Origin: Novosphingobium indicum
Lineage (GTDB): Bacteria; Pseudomonadota; Alphaproteobacteria; Sphingomonadales; Sphingomonadaceae
Assembly: GCF_014645195.1 (NCBI RefSeq)
Contig: NZ_BMLK01000003.1
Coordinates: 220,010 to 284,009 of the forward strand
Length of the DNA stretch: 64,000 bases
Reading direction: 5' to 3'
This document shows, in pieces, positions 1 through 8,448 of the stretch. The first letter of the stretch is position 1; every line of letters begins with the position of its first letter. Position numbers and translations under genes: made by a program. The notes under the pieces were generated by a model. It was not told where the DNA came from. It worked only from the letters and a program-made list of their open reading frames with translations, and did not search any database.

Positions 1-947
1 ATGACGCTGGACTTCACGGCAATCAGCGCCATCGCCATGGTGACGACGAACAGCGGCCTTTCGGCGATGGCGGAAAGGTCGAGCATCATCCCGACGGACA
101 TGAAGAACAGGCCGAGGAGGATTGAACGGAAGGGCTCGACGTCGGCCTCCAGTTCGTGCCGATAGGGGCTGTCCGCGAGCATGACCCCGGCGATGAAGGC
201 GCCCAGCGCCGTCGAGAGGCCGAGCGCCTCCATCAGGGCGGCGGACGCGATTACCGTGAAGAGAGCCGCGAAGACGAACATCTCGCGCTCGCCGAGATTG
301 CCGATCAGGCTGAACAGCGGGCGGATGACGAACCGCCCCGCCGCGATCAGGCCGGCAATGGCGAGGACCGTTATCAGGGCAAGCTGCCAGCCCGGAGGGC
401 CTTCGGGCAAGTTGGGATTGCGGTTCATGGCCGCGATGATGGTGATCAGCGGTATGATCGAGAGGTCCTGAAACAGCAGGACCGCGAAGGAACGCTCGCC
501 GAAAGGCGTATGCAGGCGCCCGGCGCTCTGCAGCATCGGCAGGACCTGCGCTGTCGAGGACAGCCCCAGCGGCAATCCGAGCGCAAGCGCTGCCTCGATG
601 GAGAAGGGCGTGAAGTAGTAGATGACCGCCGAGATCGCGAGGCCGCACAGGCCCACCTGCAGCAGCCCCAGCCCGAAGATCTCGTGCCGCATGCGCCACA
701 GCCGCTTGGGCGCCAGTTCCAGACCGACGATGAACAGCAGCAGCGTGATGCCGAGTTCGGCAAAGCCGATCTTGCTTTCCGCATCGCCGACGAGGCCGAG
801 CGCGTAAGGGCCGAGCACGGCACCGGCGAGCAGATAGCCCAGCGTTGCGCCCAGTCCGAGGCGACGGAACAGGAGCACGAAGACGAGGGCGGTTCCCAGC
901 AGCAGAAATCCGTCCTGAAGCGGGAAGGCTTGCGAATGTTGTTCCAT
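1..947 (-). CDS. Monovalent cation:proton antiporter, KefB/CPA2 type (partial)
   Basis: The reading frame starts at an ATG complementary to 945-947 and runs off the left edge, giving 315 visible codons. The translation is a chain of hydrophobic segments typical of the sodium/hydrogen exchanger domain of CPA2 antiporters: FRRLGLGATLGYLLAGAVLG near the N-terminus, then GFAELGITLLLFIVGLEL, LPLGLSSTAQVLPML and FQDLSIIPLITI. These match the KefB/KefC pattern with the conserved QDL and GLEL blocks. Family knowledge suggests K+ or Na+ efflux in exchange for protons across the inner membrane. The C-terminal nucleotide-binding (TrkA-N) domain, if present, lies outside the window, so the exact subclass cannot be settled. 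Confidence 0.85.
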   Translation of the reverse strand, partial: MEQHSQAFPLQDGFLLLGTALVFVLLFRRLGLGATLGYLLAGAVLGPYALGLVGDAESKIGFAELGITLLLFIVGLELAPKRLWRMRHEIFGLGLLQVGLCGLAISAVIYYFTPFSIEAALALGLPLGLSSTAQVLPMLQSAGRLHTPFGERSFAVLLFQDLSIIPLITIIAAMNRNPNLPEGPPGWQLALITVLAIAGLIAAGRFVIRPLFSLIGNLGEREMFVFAALFTVIASAALMEALGLSTALGAFIAGVMLADSPYRHELEADVEPFRSILLGLFFMSVGMMLDLSAIAERPLFVVTMAMALIAVKSSV

Positions 948-1062
948 GAGGCCGCGTTCCGGGGGGAAGGAGAAGGCTTAGCGAGCCTCTTTAGGCCCGC
1001 ATGCTCGGCTTACCAAGTTAGCGCCACGCGTTTTTGCTTTTACCCGCGGTAGAAAGACCACG

Positions 1063-1488
1063 TCAGCGCGGCAGAATGCCCTGACAGACGAATTTCAGCA
1101 CTTTGCCGTCCTGCGAGTCCCAGTGCACCGCTTCGAGTACGGGGCTGGCAAAGACCTGATCGCCGATCATCGCGCCGTTGGGGGCGACGGCGCTCCAGTG
1201 ATGCGTCATCTTGCGGCCGGCCTGACAGTTCACGCTGCGCTGGGTGTAGAACACGGTGCCGCGCGGATAGGCGCCTTCCTTGCGCAGCAGGACCGTTGCC
1301 TGCTGGAACTGCCGGCCCAGACCGCCGGGGACGACGCTCGCCGCATCGACGCGCACGCTGCGGCCGGTGGCGCGTTCGATGTCGTTGGCGAAGACCTGAT
1401 ACCATTGGCCGGTCTGCAGCGTGAGCGTGGCCGTCTGGGCGGCAGCAGGGGTTGCCACCAGCGCGGCAAGCAGAAGAGCGATCCTCAC
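1063..1488 (-). CDS. Small exported protein of unknown function
   Basis: 141 residues from a GTG at 1488 that overlaps the ftsK stop (GTGA), so it is translationally coupled to ftsK. The first 20 residues form a signal peptide (VRIALLLAALVATPAAAQ) with an AxA cleavage site. The mature part has two cysteines (VNCQAG and KFVCQG), possibly a disulfide, and no family I recognise. A longer reading upstream exists but starts inside ftsK and lacks a signal peptide at its N-terminus, so I prefer the GTG. In many alphaproteobacteria ftsK is followed by lolA; this protein does not look like LolA. Function unknown, probably periplasmic. Confidence 0.7.
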   Translation of the reverse strand: MRIALLLAALVATPAAAQTATLTLQTGQWYQVFANDIERATGRSVRVDAASVVPGGLGRQFQQATVLLRKEGAYPRGTVFYTQRSVNCQAGRKMTHHWSAVAPNGAMIGDQVFASPVLEAVHWDSQDGKVLKFVCQGILPR

Positions 1489-3863
1489 AGCGGGTTTCCG
1501 TTCTCGTCGCGGTAGATGTCGCGCCGGCCGACGTGGTTGGCCGGGCCCACATAGCCGTCGTTCTCCATGCGCTCGACCCATTTGGCGGCGGTGTTGTAGC
1601 CCACGCCCATCTGGCGCTGCAGCCAGGAGACGGAGACCTTCTGGTTTTCGAACACCAGCTGGCAGACCTGCAGGTACTTGCGTTCTTCCGGGCTGTCCGA
1701 TGCCGTCATGTTGAGATCGTCGAAGCCGAAGCTGCCTTCCTCGGGCTCTTCGGTGACCGCGTCGATGTACTCGGGCTTGCCCTGCGAGCGCCAGTATTCG
1801 GAAACGTGCTCCACTTCCTCGTCCGAGACGAAGGGGCCGTGGACGCGCTTTATCGGGTCGGTGTTGGGCTTGTAGAGCATGTCGCCCTTGCCCAGCAGTT
1901 GCTCGGCGCCCTGCTCGCCCAGGATCGTGCGGCTGTCGATGCGGCTCGTCACCGCGAAGGAGATACGCGTCGGCAGGTTGGCCTTGATGACGCCGGTGAT
2001 GACGTCGACCGATGGGCGCTGCGTCGCCATGATGAGGTGGATGCCCGCCGCACGGCTCTTCTGCGAGAGGCGCTGGATCAGCACTTCGATTTCCTTGCCG
2101 ACGGTGACCATGAGGTCGGCCAGTTCGTCGACGATCAGCACGATCTGCGGCAGCACTTCATAGTCGAGCTGGTTTTCCTCGTAGAGTTCCTCGCCCGTGT
2201 CGGGATCGAAGCCGATCTGCACGCGGCGGCCCAGCGGCTTGCCCTTGGCGGCAGCAGTGCGGACCTTCTCGTTGAAGCTGGCGAGGTTGCGCACCGAGAT
2301 CTCGCTCATCATGCGATAGCGGCGTTCCATCTCCTCGACCGCCCACTTGAGCGCGCGCACCGCCTTGGGCGGCTCGGTCACCACCGGCGAGAGCAGGTGC
2401 GGAATGTCGTCGTAGCTCTTGAGCTCGAGGACCTTGGGATCGACGAGGATCAGGCGGCACTGCGCCGGGGTGAAGCGATAGAGCAGCGAGAGCAGGATGC
2501 AGTTGAGGCCGACGGACTTACCCGAGCCGGTCGTACCCGCGACCAGCAGGTGAGGCATCGCCGCAAGATCGGCAACGACCGGTTCACCGGCAATGTCCTT
2601 GCCCAGAATGATCGGCAGCATGCCCTTGTTGTGGGCAAAGGCCTCGGAAGCGACCATTTCCTTGAACGAGACCATCTGCCGGTCCGCGTTGGGCAGTTCG
2701 ATGCCCATGACGGTACGCCCGGGGATCGAGGACACGCGTGCCGAGATCGCGCTCATGTTGCGCGCGACGTCGTCGGCAAGGCCGATCACGCGGCTGGCCT
2801 TGATGCCGGGTGCGGGTTCCAGCTCGTACATGGTGACGACCGGACCGGTGCGTACCGCGGTGATCTCGCCCTTGACGTTGAAGTCGTCGAGCACGGTTTC
2901 CAGCAGGCGCGCGTTGCGCTCCAGGCTGAGCTTGTCGATCTTCTTGCCCGAATTGGCCGGCGGATCGGCCAGCAGCTCAAGACCGGGCAATTCGTACTCG
3001 TCGAAGAGATCCTTTTGTCGGCTGCCCGAACCGAGGCTGGCAGGCATGGGCGAGGACTTGGGATCGACGATCTCGGGCGCGCGGCGCGGCTTCTCGGAGA
3101 CGGGCGCGGGGGCTGCCGCCGCTTCGGCCTTCCGGGGCGCGGGTTCGGGCTGGACCTTTTCTTTGGTCTGCGCGAAGGACAGGTCGCCGGGCGAGGGAAG
3201 CGCGCGCGGCAAGCGGCCGATGCGGCCGGGCAGGGTCAGCAGACGGCCCCAGTCGAAGGCGAAGACCTTGCCGATCAGGGTCACGCCGATGACGAGGCAC
3301 ATGAGTGCCATGCCGAGCTTGAGCCAGCCTTGCGCGGCTTCCGGGGCCAGAGCGGCGAGGGCGCTGATGCCTTTTGCGCCCAGCAGCCCGGTGATCCCCC
3401 CCATCGAAGCGGGCAGAGTGCCACCCGGCGACGTGAACCACAGCGAGAGGACCGTCGCGATCAGCACCATGGCGAAGACGAGCACCGCGGTCGGGCGCCA
3501 CCAGCGCTGGTTCGAGTGCTCGATCTCGCTGTCGTCTTCCTCGACCAGCAGCCAGAGCTTGCGCGCGAAGACATAGAGCAGGGGTACGAACAGGGCGGAG
3601 ACCGGGCCGAACACGAACAGCGCGCGTTCGGCGGTCCAGGCCCCGGTCAGGCCCATCCAGTTCTGTACTTCTCCGCCGGCAGCGGTCGAAGCGCTGGGAT
3701 CGGTCTGGTGGTAGGTCAGCAGGGAAACCGCGAGGAAGACCGTCACTGCGAACAGCAGCACCGCGCCGGCCAGTTCGGAGGCACGGCGCAAGGAGCGCTT
3801 GAGTACTGCGCGCCAGTCCGGCTTGGCTACGCGCCGACCGGGCGCCATGGGCCGTGTGGCCAT
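1485..3863 (-). CDS. ftsK: DNA translocase FtsK
   Basis: 792 residues, an ordinary length for an alphaproteobacterial FtsK. The N-terminal ~200 residues hold about four transmembrane segments, followed by a Pro/Ala/Lys-rich linker (~200-280). The motor has the Walker A motif GTTGSGKS near residue 441 and Walker B (LIVDELADLM) near 577. The C-terminal winged-helix gamma domain (VSWLQRQMGVGYNTAAKWVE, ~725-792) reads KOPS sites. The protein pumps chromosome-terminus DNA through the closing septum and activates XerCD recombination. The linker is short compared with E. coli FtsK. It overlaps the following small exported gene by 4 bases. Confidence 0.97.
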   Translation of the reverse strand: MATRPMAPGRRVAKPDWRAVLKRSLRRASELAGAVLLFAVTVFLAVSLLTYHQTDPSASTAAGGEVQNWMGLTGAWTAERALFVFGPVSALFVPLLYVFARKLWLLVEEDDSEIEHSNQRWWRPTAVLVFAMVLIATVLSLWFTSPGGTLPASMGGITGLLGAKGISALAALAPEAAQGWLKLGMALMCLVIGVTLIGKVFAFDWGRLLTLPGRIGRLPRALPSPGDLSFAQTKEKVQPEPAPRKAEAAAAPAPVSEKPRRAPEIVDPKSSPMPASLGSGSRQKDLFDEYELPGLELLADPPANSGKKIDKLSLERNARLLETVLDDFNVKGEITAVRTGPVVTMYELEPAPGIKASRVIGLADDVARNMSAISARVSSIPGRTVMGIELPNADRQMVSFKEMVASEAFAHNKGMLPIILGKDIAGEPVVADLAAMPHLLVAGTTGSGKSVGLNCILLSLLYRFTPAQCRLILVDPKVLELKSYDDIPHLLSPVVTEPPKAVRALKWAVEEMERRYRMMSEISVRNLASFNEKVRTAAAKGKPLGRRVQIGFDPDTGEELYEENQLDYEVLPQIVLIVDELADLMVTVGKEIEVLIQRLSQKSRAAGIHLIMATQRPSVDVITGVIKANLPTRISFAVTSRIDSRTILGEQGAEQLLGKGDMLYKPNTDPIKRVHGPFVSDEEVEHVSEYWRSQGKPEYIDAVTEEPEEGSFGFDDLNMTASDSPEERKYLQVCQLVFENQKVSVSWLQRQMGVGYNTAAKWVERMENDGYVGPANHVGRRDIYRDENGNPL

Positions 3864-3915
3864 AAGTATTCCCCTGATTGCGGGTACGGATAATGCGCCG
3901 GGGCGGGACTCCGCG

Positions 3916-4521
3916 TCAAGAATGAAGCGAGAACATGCCTGTGGGCCTTTCGATGAGCCCCTGAATGGCGGCCCATTTCGTCACACCCAGCGTGCGGGCG
4001 CGGTGCGGGGTCATGCCGCCCAGTGCAATCACCGGGACCTGCGAACGGGCAGCCAGCAGCCGAAACCGCACCGGGCCAAGCACCGGCGCGCCGGGGTGCG
4101 ATCTTGTGGGAAAGACCGGAGAGATCAGCACGGCATTGGCCCTTGCGCGGTGGGCCTGCGCCAGTTCGCGCAGCGAATGGACGGTTATCAGCCGCAGCGT
4201 CTGGGGTCCCGACGTCAGCCTTGCGGGCGCGCCGTAGGCCCCTGCAGCGCCCCAGTGCCGGGCTTCCCGGGCCGAGCCGGAGAGGATCAGCGTATGGCCA
4301 TGCCGCCGTGCTACGCGTGCAAGACGCTTGAACCGGGCGCGCCGGACCTCATCGGGCAGGTGGTAATGCCGGAAGATCAGACCCGAACCGCGCGACAGCC
4401 GCCTCAAGGCGCGTTCCAGCGCGGCATCGTTGCGGGCATCGCTGACAAGCCAGATGTCGGGCCAGATGTCGGGAAGAGGCGGGTGGCGGATCGGCACAAG
4501 GTCGCTATAGCAGCGCGCCAT
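3916..4521 (-). CDS. Thiamine phosphate synthase (ThiE)-like protein
   Basis: 201 residues resembling the TIM-barrel ThiE/TenI family: IWLVSDARNDAALERAL at the first strand, GLIFRHYHLP, LTLILSG-like strand, VLISPVFPTRSHPGAP (the SPVF.T loop that contacts phosphate in ThiE) and VPVIALGGMTP near the C-terminus. Many sphingomonad genomes carry such a stand-alone ThiE-like protein outside thi operons, and no other thiamine gene is visible here, so true ThiE activity is uncertain. The ATG at 4521 shares the tetranucleotide CATG with the divergent PLP protein gene. A GTG eight codons later (4497) is a plausible alternative start. Confidence 0.75.
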   Translation of the reverse strand: MARCYSDLVPIRHPPLPDIWPDIWLVSDARNDAALERALRRLSRGSGLIFRHYHLPDEVRRARFKRLARVARRHGHTLILSGSAREARHWGAAGAYGAPARLTSGPQTLRLITVHSLRELAQAHRARANAVLISPVFPTRSHPGAPVLGPVRFRLLAARSQVPVIALGGMTPHRARTLGVTKWAAIQGLIERPTGMFSLHS

Positions 4522-5185
4522 GGATCAACCAGACCTTACACCGCTTGAAGACATCCGCGCCCGGATCGTCGCCGCTGCCAAGATCGCCGGCCGCGAGCCC
4601 GGCGATGTCGAGCTGATCGCCATTTCCAAGACTCATCCGGCCGAGGCCGTGATGCCGCTCATAGAGCAGGGGCAGCGTGTCTTCGGCGAAAACCGCGTGC
4701 AGGAAGCACAAGGCAAGTGGCCGGCCCTGATCGAGGCGCACGAAGACATTGCGCTGCACCTCGTCGGGCAGCTTCAGTCAAACAAGGCCGACGATGCCGT
4801 CGCCCTGTTCGATTGCATTCATTCGCTGGACCGCCCTTCGCTCGTGTCAGCTTTGGGCAAGGCGATGGACAAGGCCGGCAGGCAGGTGCCGTGTTTCGTG
4901 CAGGTCAATATCGGCGAGGAAGAGCAGAAGGGCGGCTGCGCCATAGCCGATGTGCCCGCGCTGCTGGCTTCGGCGCGCGACGCGCAGATCCCGGTGATCG
5001 GGCTGATGTGCGTGCCGCCCTTCGGCATCGAAGCCGCGCCGTTCTTTGCGCTGCTGGCCAAGATGGCCGCCGACAACGGTCTCGACCGTCTCAGCATGGG
5101 CATGAGCGACGACTTCGAGACCGCCGTCAAGCTCGGCGCCACGCACGTCCGGGTGGGCTCCGCCCTGTTCGGCGCGCGCGGCTGA
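4520..5185 (+). CDS. YggS/PLPBP-family pyridoxal phosphate homeostasis protein
   Basis: 221 residues, the standard size for this family. It shows the PLP-lysine motif LIAISKTHPA (Lys37), the GENRVQEA helix start, the HLVGQLQSNK motif (usually HxIGxLQxNK), VQVNIGEEEQKGG and the C-terminal phosphate cradle LSMGMSDDFETAVKLGATHVRVGSALFG. The family binds PLP and buffers intracellular vitamin B6 and amino acid pools without known catalysis. It ends only 3 bases before the stop of the convergent pyruvate kinase gene, leaving no room for an intergenic terminator. Confidence 0.95.
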   Translation: MDQPDLTPLEDIRARIVAAAKIAGREPGDVELIAISKTHPAEAVMPLIEQGQRVFGENRVQEAQGKWPALIEAHEDIALHLVGQLQSNKADDAVALFDCIHSLDRPSLVSALGKAMDKAGRQVPCFVQVNIGEEEQKGGCAIADVPALLASARDAQIPVIGLMCVPPFGIEAAPFFALLAKMAADNGLDRLSMGMSDDFETAVKLGATHVRVGSALFGARG

Positions 5186-5188
5186 CGC

Positions 5189-6670
5189 TTACTTGGGCGT
5201 GGCCAGTTCGTTGCCCGAGAGGGTGACGACGTGGAGCAGATTGGTCGAGCCCGGCACGCCGAATGGTACGCCAGCCAATGTGATCAGGCGCGATCCGGCA
5301 GCACCGAAGCCATGGCGCAGCGCCATGCGCTTGCCCTTGGCGATCATCTCCTCGAAGCTGCCGATGTCCTTGGTCAGCACCGTGTGCGCGCCCCACAGCA
5401 GCGCACCGCGCCGCGCTGTGTTCATCGAGGGGGTGAGCACCAGCATCGGCGCGGAAGGACGCTCGCGCGCCACGCGCCGCGCGGAAATGCCCGAACCGGT
5501 GAAGATGATGATGCCTTCGATCGGCAGCGTATCGGCGATCGTCGCGCAGGAAGCGGACAGGGCATCCGCCGTCGTGGCGTCGGGCGGCGTTTCCGCGAGG
5601 TGGATGCGCTCGCGATAGGTCTTGTCGCATTCGACCTGTGTCGCGATGCGGTCCATGATCGCCACGGCCTCGACCGGCCACTGGCCCGCCGCGGTTTCGG
5701 CCGAGAGCATCACTGCATCGGCGCCATCATAGACGGCATTGGCGACGTCCGAGACTTCGGCGCGGGTCGGAGTCGGGCTCGTGATCATCGATTCGAGCAT
5801 CTGCGTCGCCACGACCACCGGCTTGCCGAAAGCGCGGGTCTTTTCGATGATGTGCTTCTGGATCGGCGGCACTTCCTCGGGCAGCAGCTCGACGCCGAGG
5901 TCTCCGCGGGCGACCATGATGCCGTCCGACAGCTCGATGATCTCGTCGAGGCTCTGCACTGCGGCCGGCTTTTCGATCTTGGCCATGAGCGCGCCGTACC
6001 CGCCCATCAGGCGACGTGCCTCGGCAACGTCCTCGGGGCGCTGCACGAACGACAGCCCGATCCAGTCGGCGCCTTCCTTGATCGCAAAGGCCAGGTCGCG
6101 CCGGTCCTTCTCGGTAAGTGCCGGGACCGGGACGATGGCATCGGGGATGTTCACGCCCTTGCGGTTCGAGATCTCGCCACCGACTTCGGCGGTGCACAGG
6201 ATCTTGTCCTTTTCGGGCTTGATGACGGTGAAGCGCAGTTTGCCGTCGTCGATCAGCAGCCGCTGGCCCTTTTCCAGCAGCCCGAAGAGTTCGGGGTGCG
6301 GCAGGCACACGCGGGTTTCGTCGCCCGGCGTCGGATCGCTGTCGAGCGTGAAGTGGGCACCGTGGCGGACGAAGACCTTGCCGTCCTTGAACTCGCCCAC
6401 GCGCAGCTTTGGTCCCTGCAGGTCGCAGAGGATCGCCACCGGACGGGAGAGGTCCTTTTCCACCGCGCGGATGTTGGCGATGGTTTCGCTGTGGGTCTCG
6501 TGGTCCCCATGGCTCATGTTGACCCGGAACGCATCGGCGCCGGTCTTCATCAGCTTTGCAATGGTTTCCTTGTCCCGGCTCGCGGGGCCGAGCGTTGCCA
6601 GGATCTTTACCTTGCGGGTACGCTTGATACCGCGATGATGGGGCGAACGGCGATGGGGGGTGCTGACCAC
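5189..6670 (-). CDS. pyk: Pyruvate kinase
   Basis: 493 residues. N-terminal KVKILATLGPAS is the family opening, VNMSHGDHETH contains the nucleotide/metal Arg-Asn block, ALMAKIEKPAAV (around residue 230) carries the catalytic lysine, and GIMVARGDLGVELLPEEVP plus VVVATQMLESM follow. The C-terminal allosteric domain is complete (IIIFTGSGISARRVARERPS). Catalyses PEP + ADP to pyruvate + ATP in lower glycolysis/Entner-Doudoroff. The start is a GTG at 6670, consistent with the short N-terminal basic extension. It is divergent from the DUF1244 gene over a 78-base gap. Confidence 0.96.
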   Translation of the reverse strand: MVSTPHRRSPHHRGIKRTRKVKILATLGPASRDKETIAKLMKTGADAFRVNMSHGDHETHSETIANIRAVEKDLSRPVAILCDLQGPKLRVGEFKDGKVFVRHGAHFTLDSDPTPGDETRVCLPHPELFGLLEKGQRLLIDDGKLRFTVIKPEKDKILCTAEVGGEISNRKGVNIPDAIVPVPALTEKDRRDLAFAIKEGADWIGLSFVQRPEDVAEARRLMGGYGALMAKIEKPAAVQSLDEIIELSDGIMVARGDLGVELLPEEVPPIQKHIIEKTRAFGKPVVVATQMLESMITSPTPTRAEVSDVANAVYDGADAVMLSAETAAGQWPVEAVAIMDRIATQVECDKTYRERIHLAETPPDATTADALSASCATIADTLPIEGIIIFTGSGISARRVARERPSAPMLVLTPSMNTARRGALLWGAHTVLTKDIGSFEEMIAKGKRMALRHGFGAAGSRLITLAGVPFGVPGSTNLLHVVTLSGNELATPK

Positions 6671-6748
6671 GTCTTAGACTGCCTCTTTCGGGAATGCGCC
6701 GTCATATGGCAAAGCAATGCTTACAAACCAAGGACGATTGGCAGATAT

Positions 6749-7060
6749 ATGAACGAAAGTGATCAAATAGACGCGCTGGACGATGCCGTGGCCGCCGCCG
6801 CCTTTCGCCGGCTGGTGCACCATTTGCAGAATCGGCATGATGCGCAGAACATCGATCTGATGGGTCTGGCCGGCTTCTGCCGCAATTGCCTGGCCGACTG
6901 GATCCGCGATGCCGGCTTTGAAGGCGACAAGATGGAAGCGCGCGCCGTCATCCACGGCATGCCCTTCGATGAATGGAAGGCCAAGTACCAGACCGAGGCC
7001 ACGCCCGAGCAGATGGCGCGGATGGAAGAGAGCCTGAAGAAGAACGGCGGAACGCACTAG
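6749..7060 (+). CDS. DUF1244 domain protein
   Basis: 103 residues beginning MNESDQIDALDDAVAAAAFR. The core VHHLQNRHDAQNIDLMGLAG, FCRNCLADW and YDGMPF-like HGMPFDEWKAKYQ blocks are characteristic of the small all-helical DUF1244 family, which is widespread in alphaproteobacteria and of unknown function. Two cysteines in FCRNC could bind metal or form a redox pair (inference). The short-start choice is based on the family N-terminus; the frame is open far upstream only because it lies antisense to pyk. Confidence 0.85.
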   Translation: MNESDQIDALDDAVAAAAFRRLVHHLQNRHDAQNIDLMGLAGFCRNCLADWIRDAGFEGDKMEARAVIHGMPFDEWKAKYQTEATPEQMARMEESLKKNGGTH

Positions 7061-7210
7061 GCCGTCAGCGGCCACAGGCGCAGGACGTGGCAAAGGGCGA
7101 CGTGCCGATCGTCGCCCCCCACGTCGGACGCCGTCCCCCTGGCGCCCGCCCCATGTGCCTCTTGAAAAAGAGTGCCTGTCGAGGGCCGGCCGCTCGGGGG
7201 CCGGATCTCC

Positions 7211-8212
7211 TCAGGCGTTGGTCTTGCGGGCGATGCGGCGGCGACCGACGATGGTCGCTGCTGCCGCGCCGAACAGGATCAGCATCGGCGGTGCCGGAAC
7301 TTCGGTGCCGCCCGAGCTGGTCGAAGTCGAGCCGCCCGACGAGCTCGACGAGGAGGAAGACGAGGAACTCGACGAGGACGAGCTGCTCGAGGAGGAACTG
7401 CCGCCCGAGCTGGTGGAGCTCGAGGATCCCGAAGAGGACGAACCCGAAGACGAGGAGCTGCCGCCCGAACTGGTCGAGGTGGCGCCACCCGAAGTCGCAC
7501 CGCCCGAGGAGCTCGACGAACTCGAGGAAGAGCTCGAGGACGACGAGGAACTGGACGAGCTCGACGAAGAGCTGGTCGAAGTGACACCGCCCGTCGAAGT
7601 GGACGTGGTCGAGGTCACACCGCCGGTCGTCGAGGTGACGCCGCCCGTCGAGGACGAGGTGGTCGAGGTCACGCCGCCGGTGGTCGAAGTCACGCCGCCG
7701 GTCGACGTCGAGCTCGAGCCGCCCGTGGTCGTGGAGGTCAGGCCGCCGCTCGACGATGACGTGGAGGTCGAACCGCCGCTGGTGGTCGAGCTGATGACGA
7801 TGTTGCCGCCGCTCGAACCGCCGCCGCCACCGAAGAAGCCGCCGAAGAAGCCGCCACCGAAGCCGCCGATCGGGCCGCCGCCGATAACCACAGGGGTGCT
7901 GCTACCGCCGCCCTGGTACGACGGGGGCGGCGCAGGCGGAATGTAAGGCGGCGGTACCGGAACCATCGCCATCTGCGGCTGTTCACAGCAGGTGCGCTTG
8001 ATGATCTTGCGCACGCGCTTGGTCGTGCGCGGTTGCTCCTTGCGGACAACGCGCTTCACCGTTTTCACGGGCTGGGCCGTCTTGGCCATCTTGACCTTGC
8101 GGTACTCGGTCGTTGCCGACTGTGTTTCTGCAACGTGCACGGCGCCGCCGCCAATGATTGCGCAGCCCGCCGCGCAGGCAGACAATTTCGCAAGGGCCAT
8201 CCGAACCGACAT
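7211..8212 (-). CDS. Very serine/glycine-rich exported protein with PEP-CTERM-like tail
   Basis: 333 residues. An N-terminal hydrophobic segment (KLSACAAGCAIIGGGAVHVA) is followed by a basic Lys/Arg patch (~40-75), a proline run, a Gly/Phe stretch, repeated GGVTSTT units and two long serine tracts. The C-terminus reads VPAPPMLILFGAAAATIVGRRR: a Pro-rich motif, a hydrophobic helix and an Arg cluster, the architecture of PEP-CTERM/VPxPA sorting signals. Serine is encoded by mixed TCG, TCC and AGC codons, so the tract is kept at protein level rather than by simple codon slippage. Likely a surface or matrix protein. An acidic ORF on the other strand is its shadow. Confidence 0.75.
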   Translation of the reverse strand: MSVRMALAKLSACAAGCAIIGGGAVHVAETQSATTEYRKVKMAKTAQPVKTVKRVVRKEQPRTTKRVRKIIKRTCCEQPQMAMVPVPPPYIPPAPPPSYQGGGSSTPVVIGGGPIGGFGGGFFGGFFGGGGGSSGGNIVISSTTSGGSTSTSSSSGGLTSTTTGGSSSTSTGGVTSTTGGVTSTTSSSTGGVTSTTGGVTSTTSTSTGGVTSTSSSSSSSSSSSSSSSSSSSSSSSGGATSGGATSTSSGGSSSSSGSSSSGSSSSTSSGGSSSSSSSSSSSSSSSSSSSSSGGSTSTSSGGTEVPAPPMLILFGAAAATIVGRRRIARKTNA

Positions 8213-8300
8213 AAGCGATGCTCTCTCTGTTTCCCTTCGGGGTCACGAGCCTCCCGAACTGGAGGCCGGACATCCCATCTGCCAGAAACAACGCAGAGTC

Positions 8301-8327
8301 CGGTTAACGGGACAACGGCGTTAACCG
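8301..8327. promoter_or_regulatory. Inverted repeat upstream of the serine-rich gene
   Basis: CGGTTAACG (8301-8309) and CGTTAACCG (8319-8327) form a perfect 9-bp inverted repeat with a 9-base spacer, about 90 bases upstream of the serine-rich gene start. A second palindrome, GTTAATTAAC, lies at 8358-8367. Both carry GTTAA half-sites, so a dimeric regulator is plausible. Which regulator binds is unknown. Confidence 0.5.
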
Positions 8328-8448
8328 ACTTTCGGGCGTCCCGATGTGAGAAATTTGGTTAATTAACTGCCTGCGTGGGCCGGATGTACCGAAATGGGAC
8401 TGGAGCAGGGGCCGTTTGTAAACGGACTCGACACTTTTTCGGCCAGAT

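Noticed and set aside
1452..3893. 813-residue open frame antisense to ftsK
   Set aside because: High-GC shadow frame. FtsK motifs on the minus strand are complete.
7155..7946. 263-residue Asp/Glu/Pro-rich open frame, plus strand
   Set aside because: It is the antisense shadow of the serine-rich protein; it has no signal, no ribosome site and no domain, while the minus-strand frame has a signal segment and sorting-like tail.
8301..8327. Canonical CtrA box
   Set aside because: The two TTAA elements are 13 bases apart, not 7, and the symmetry is that of an inverted repeat.
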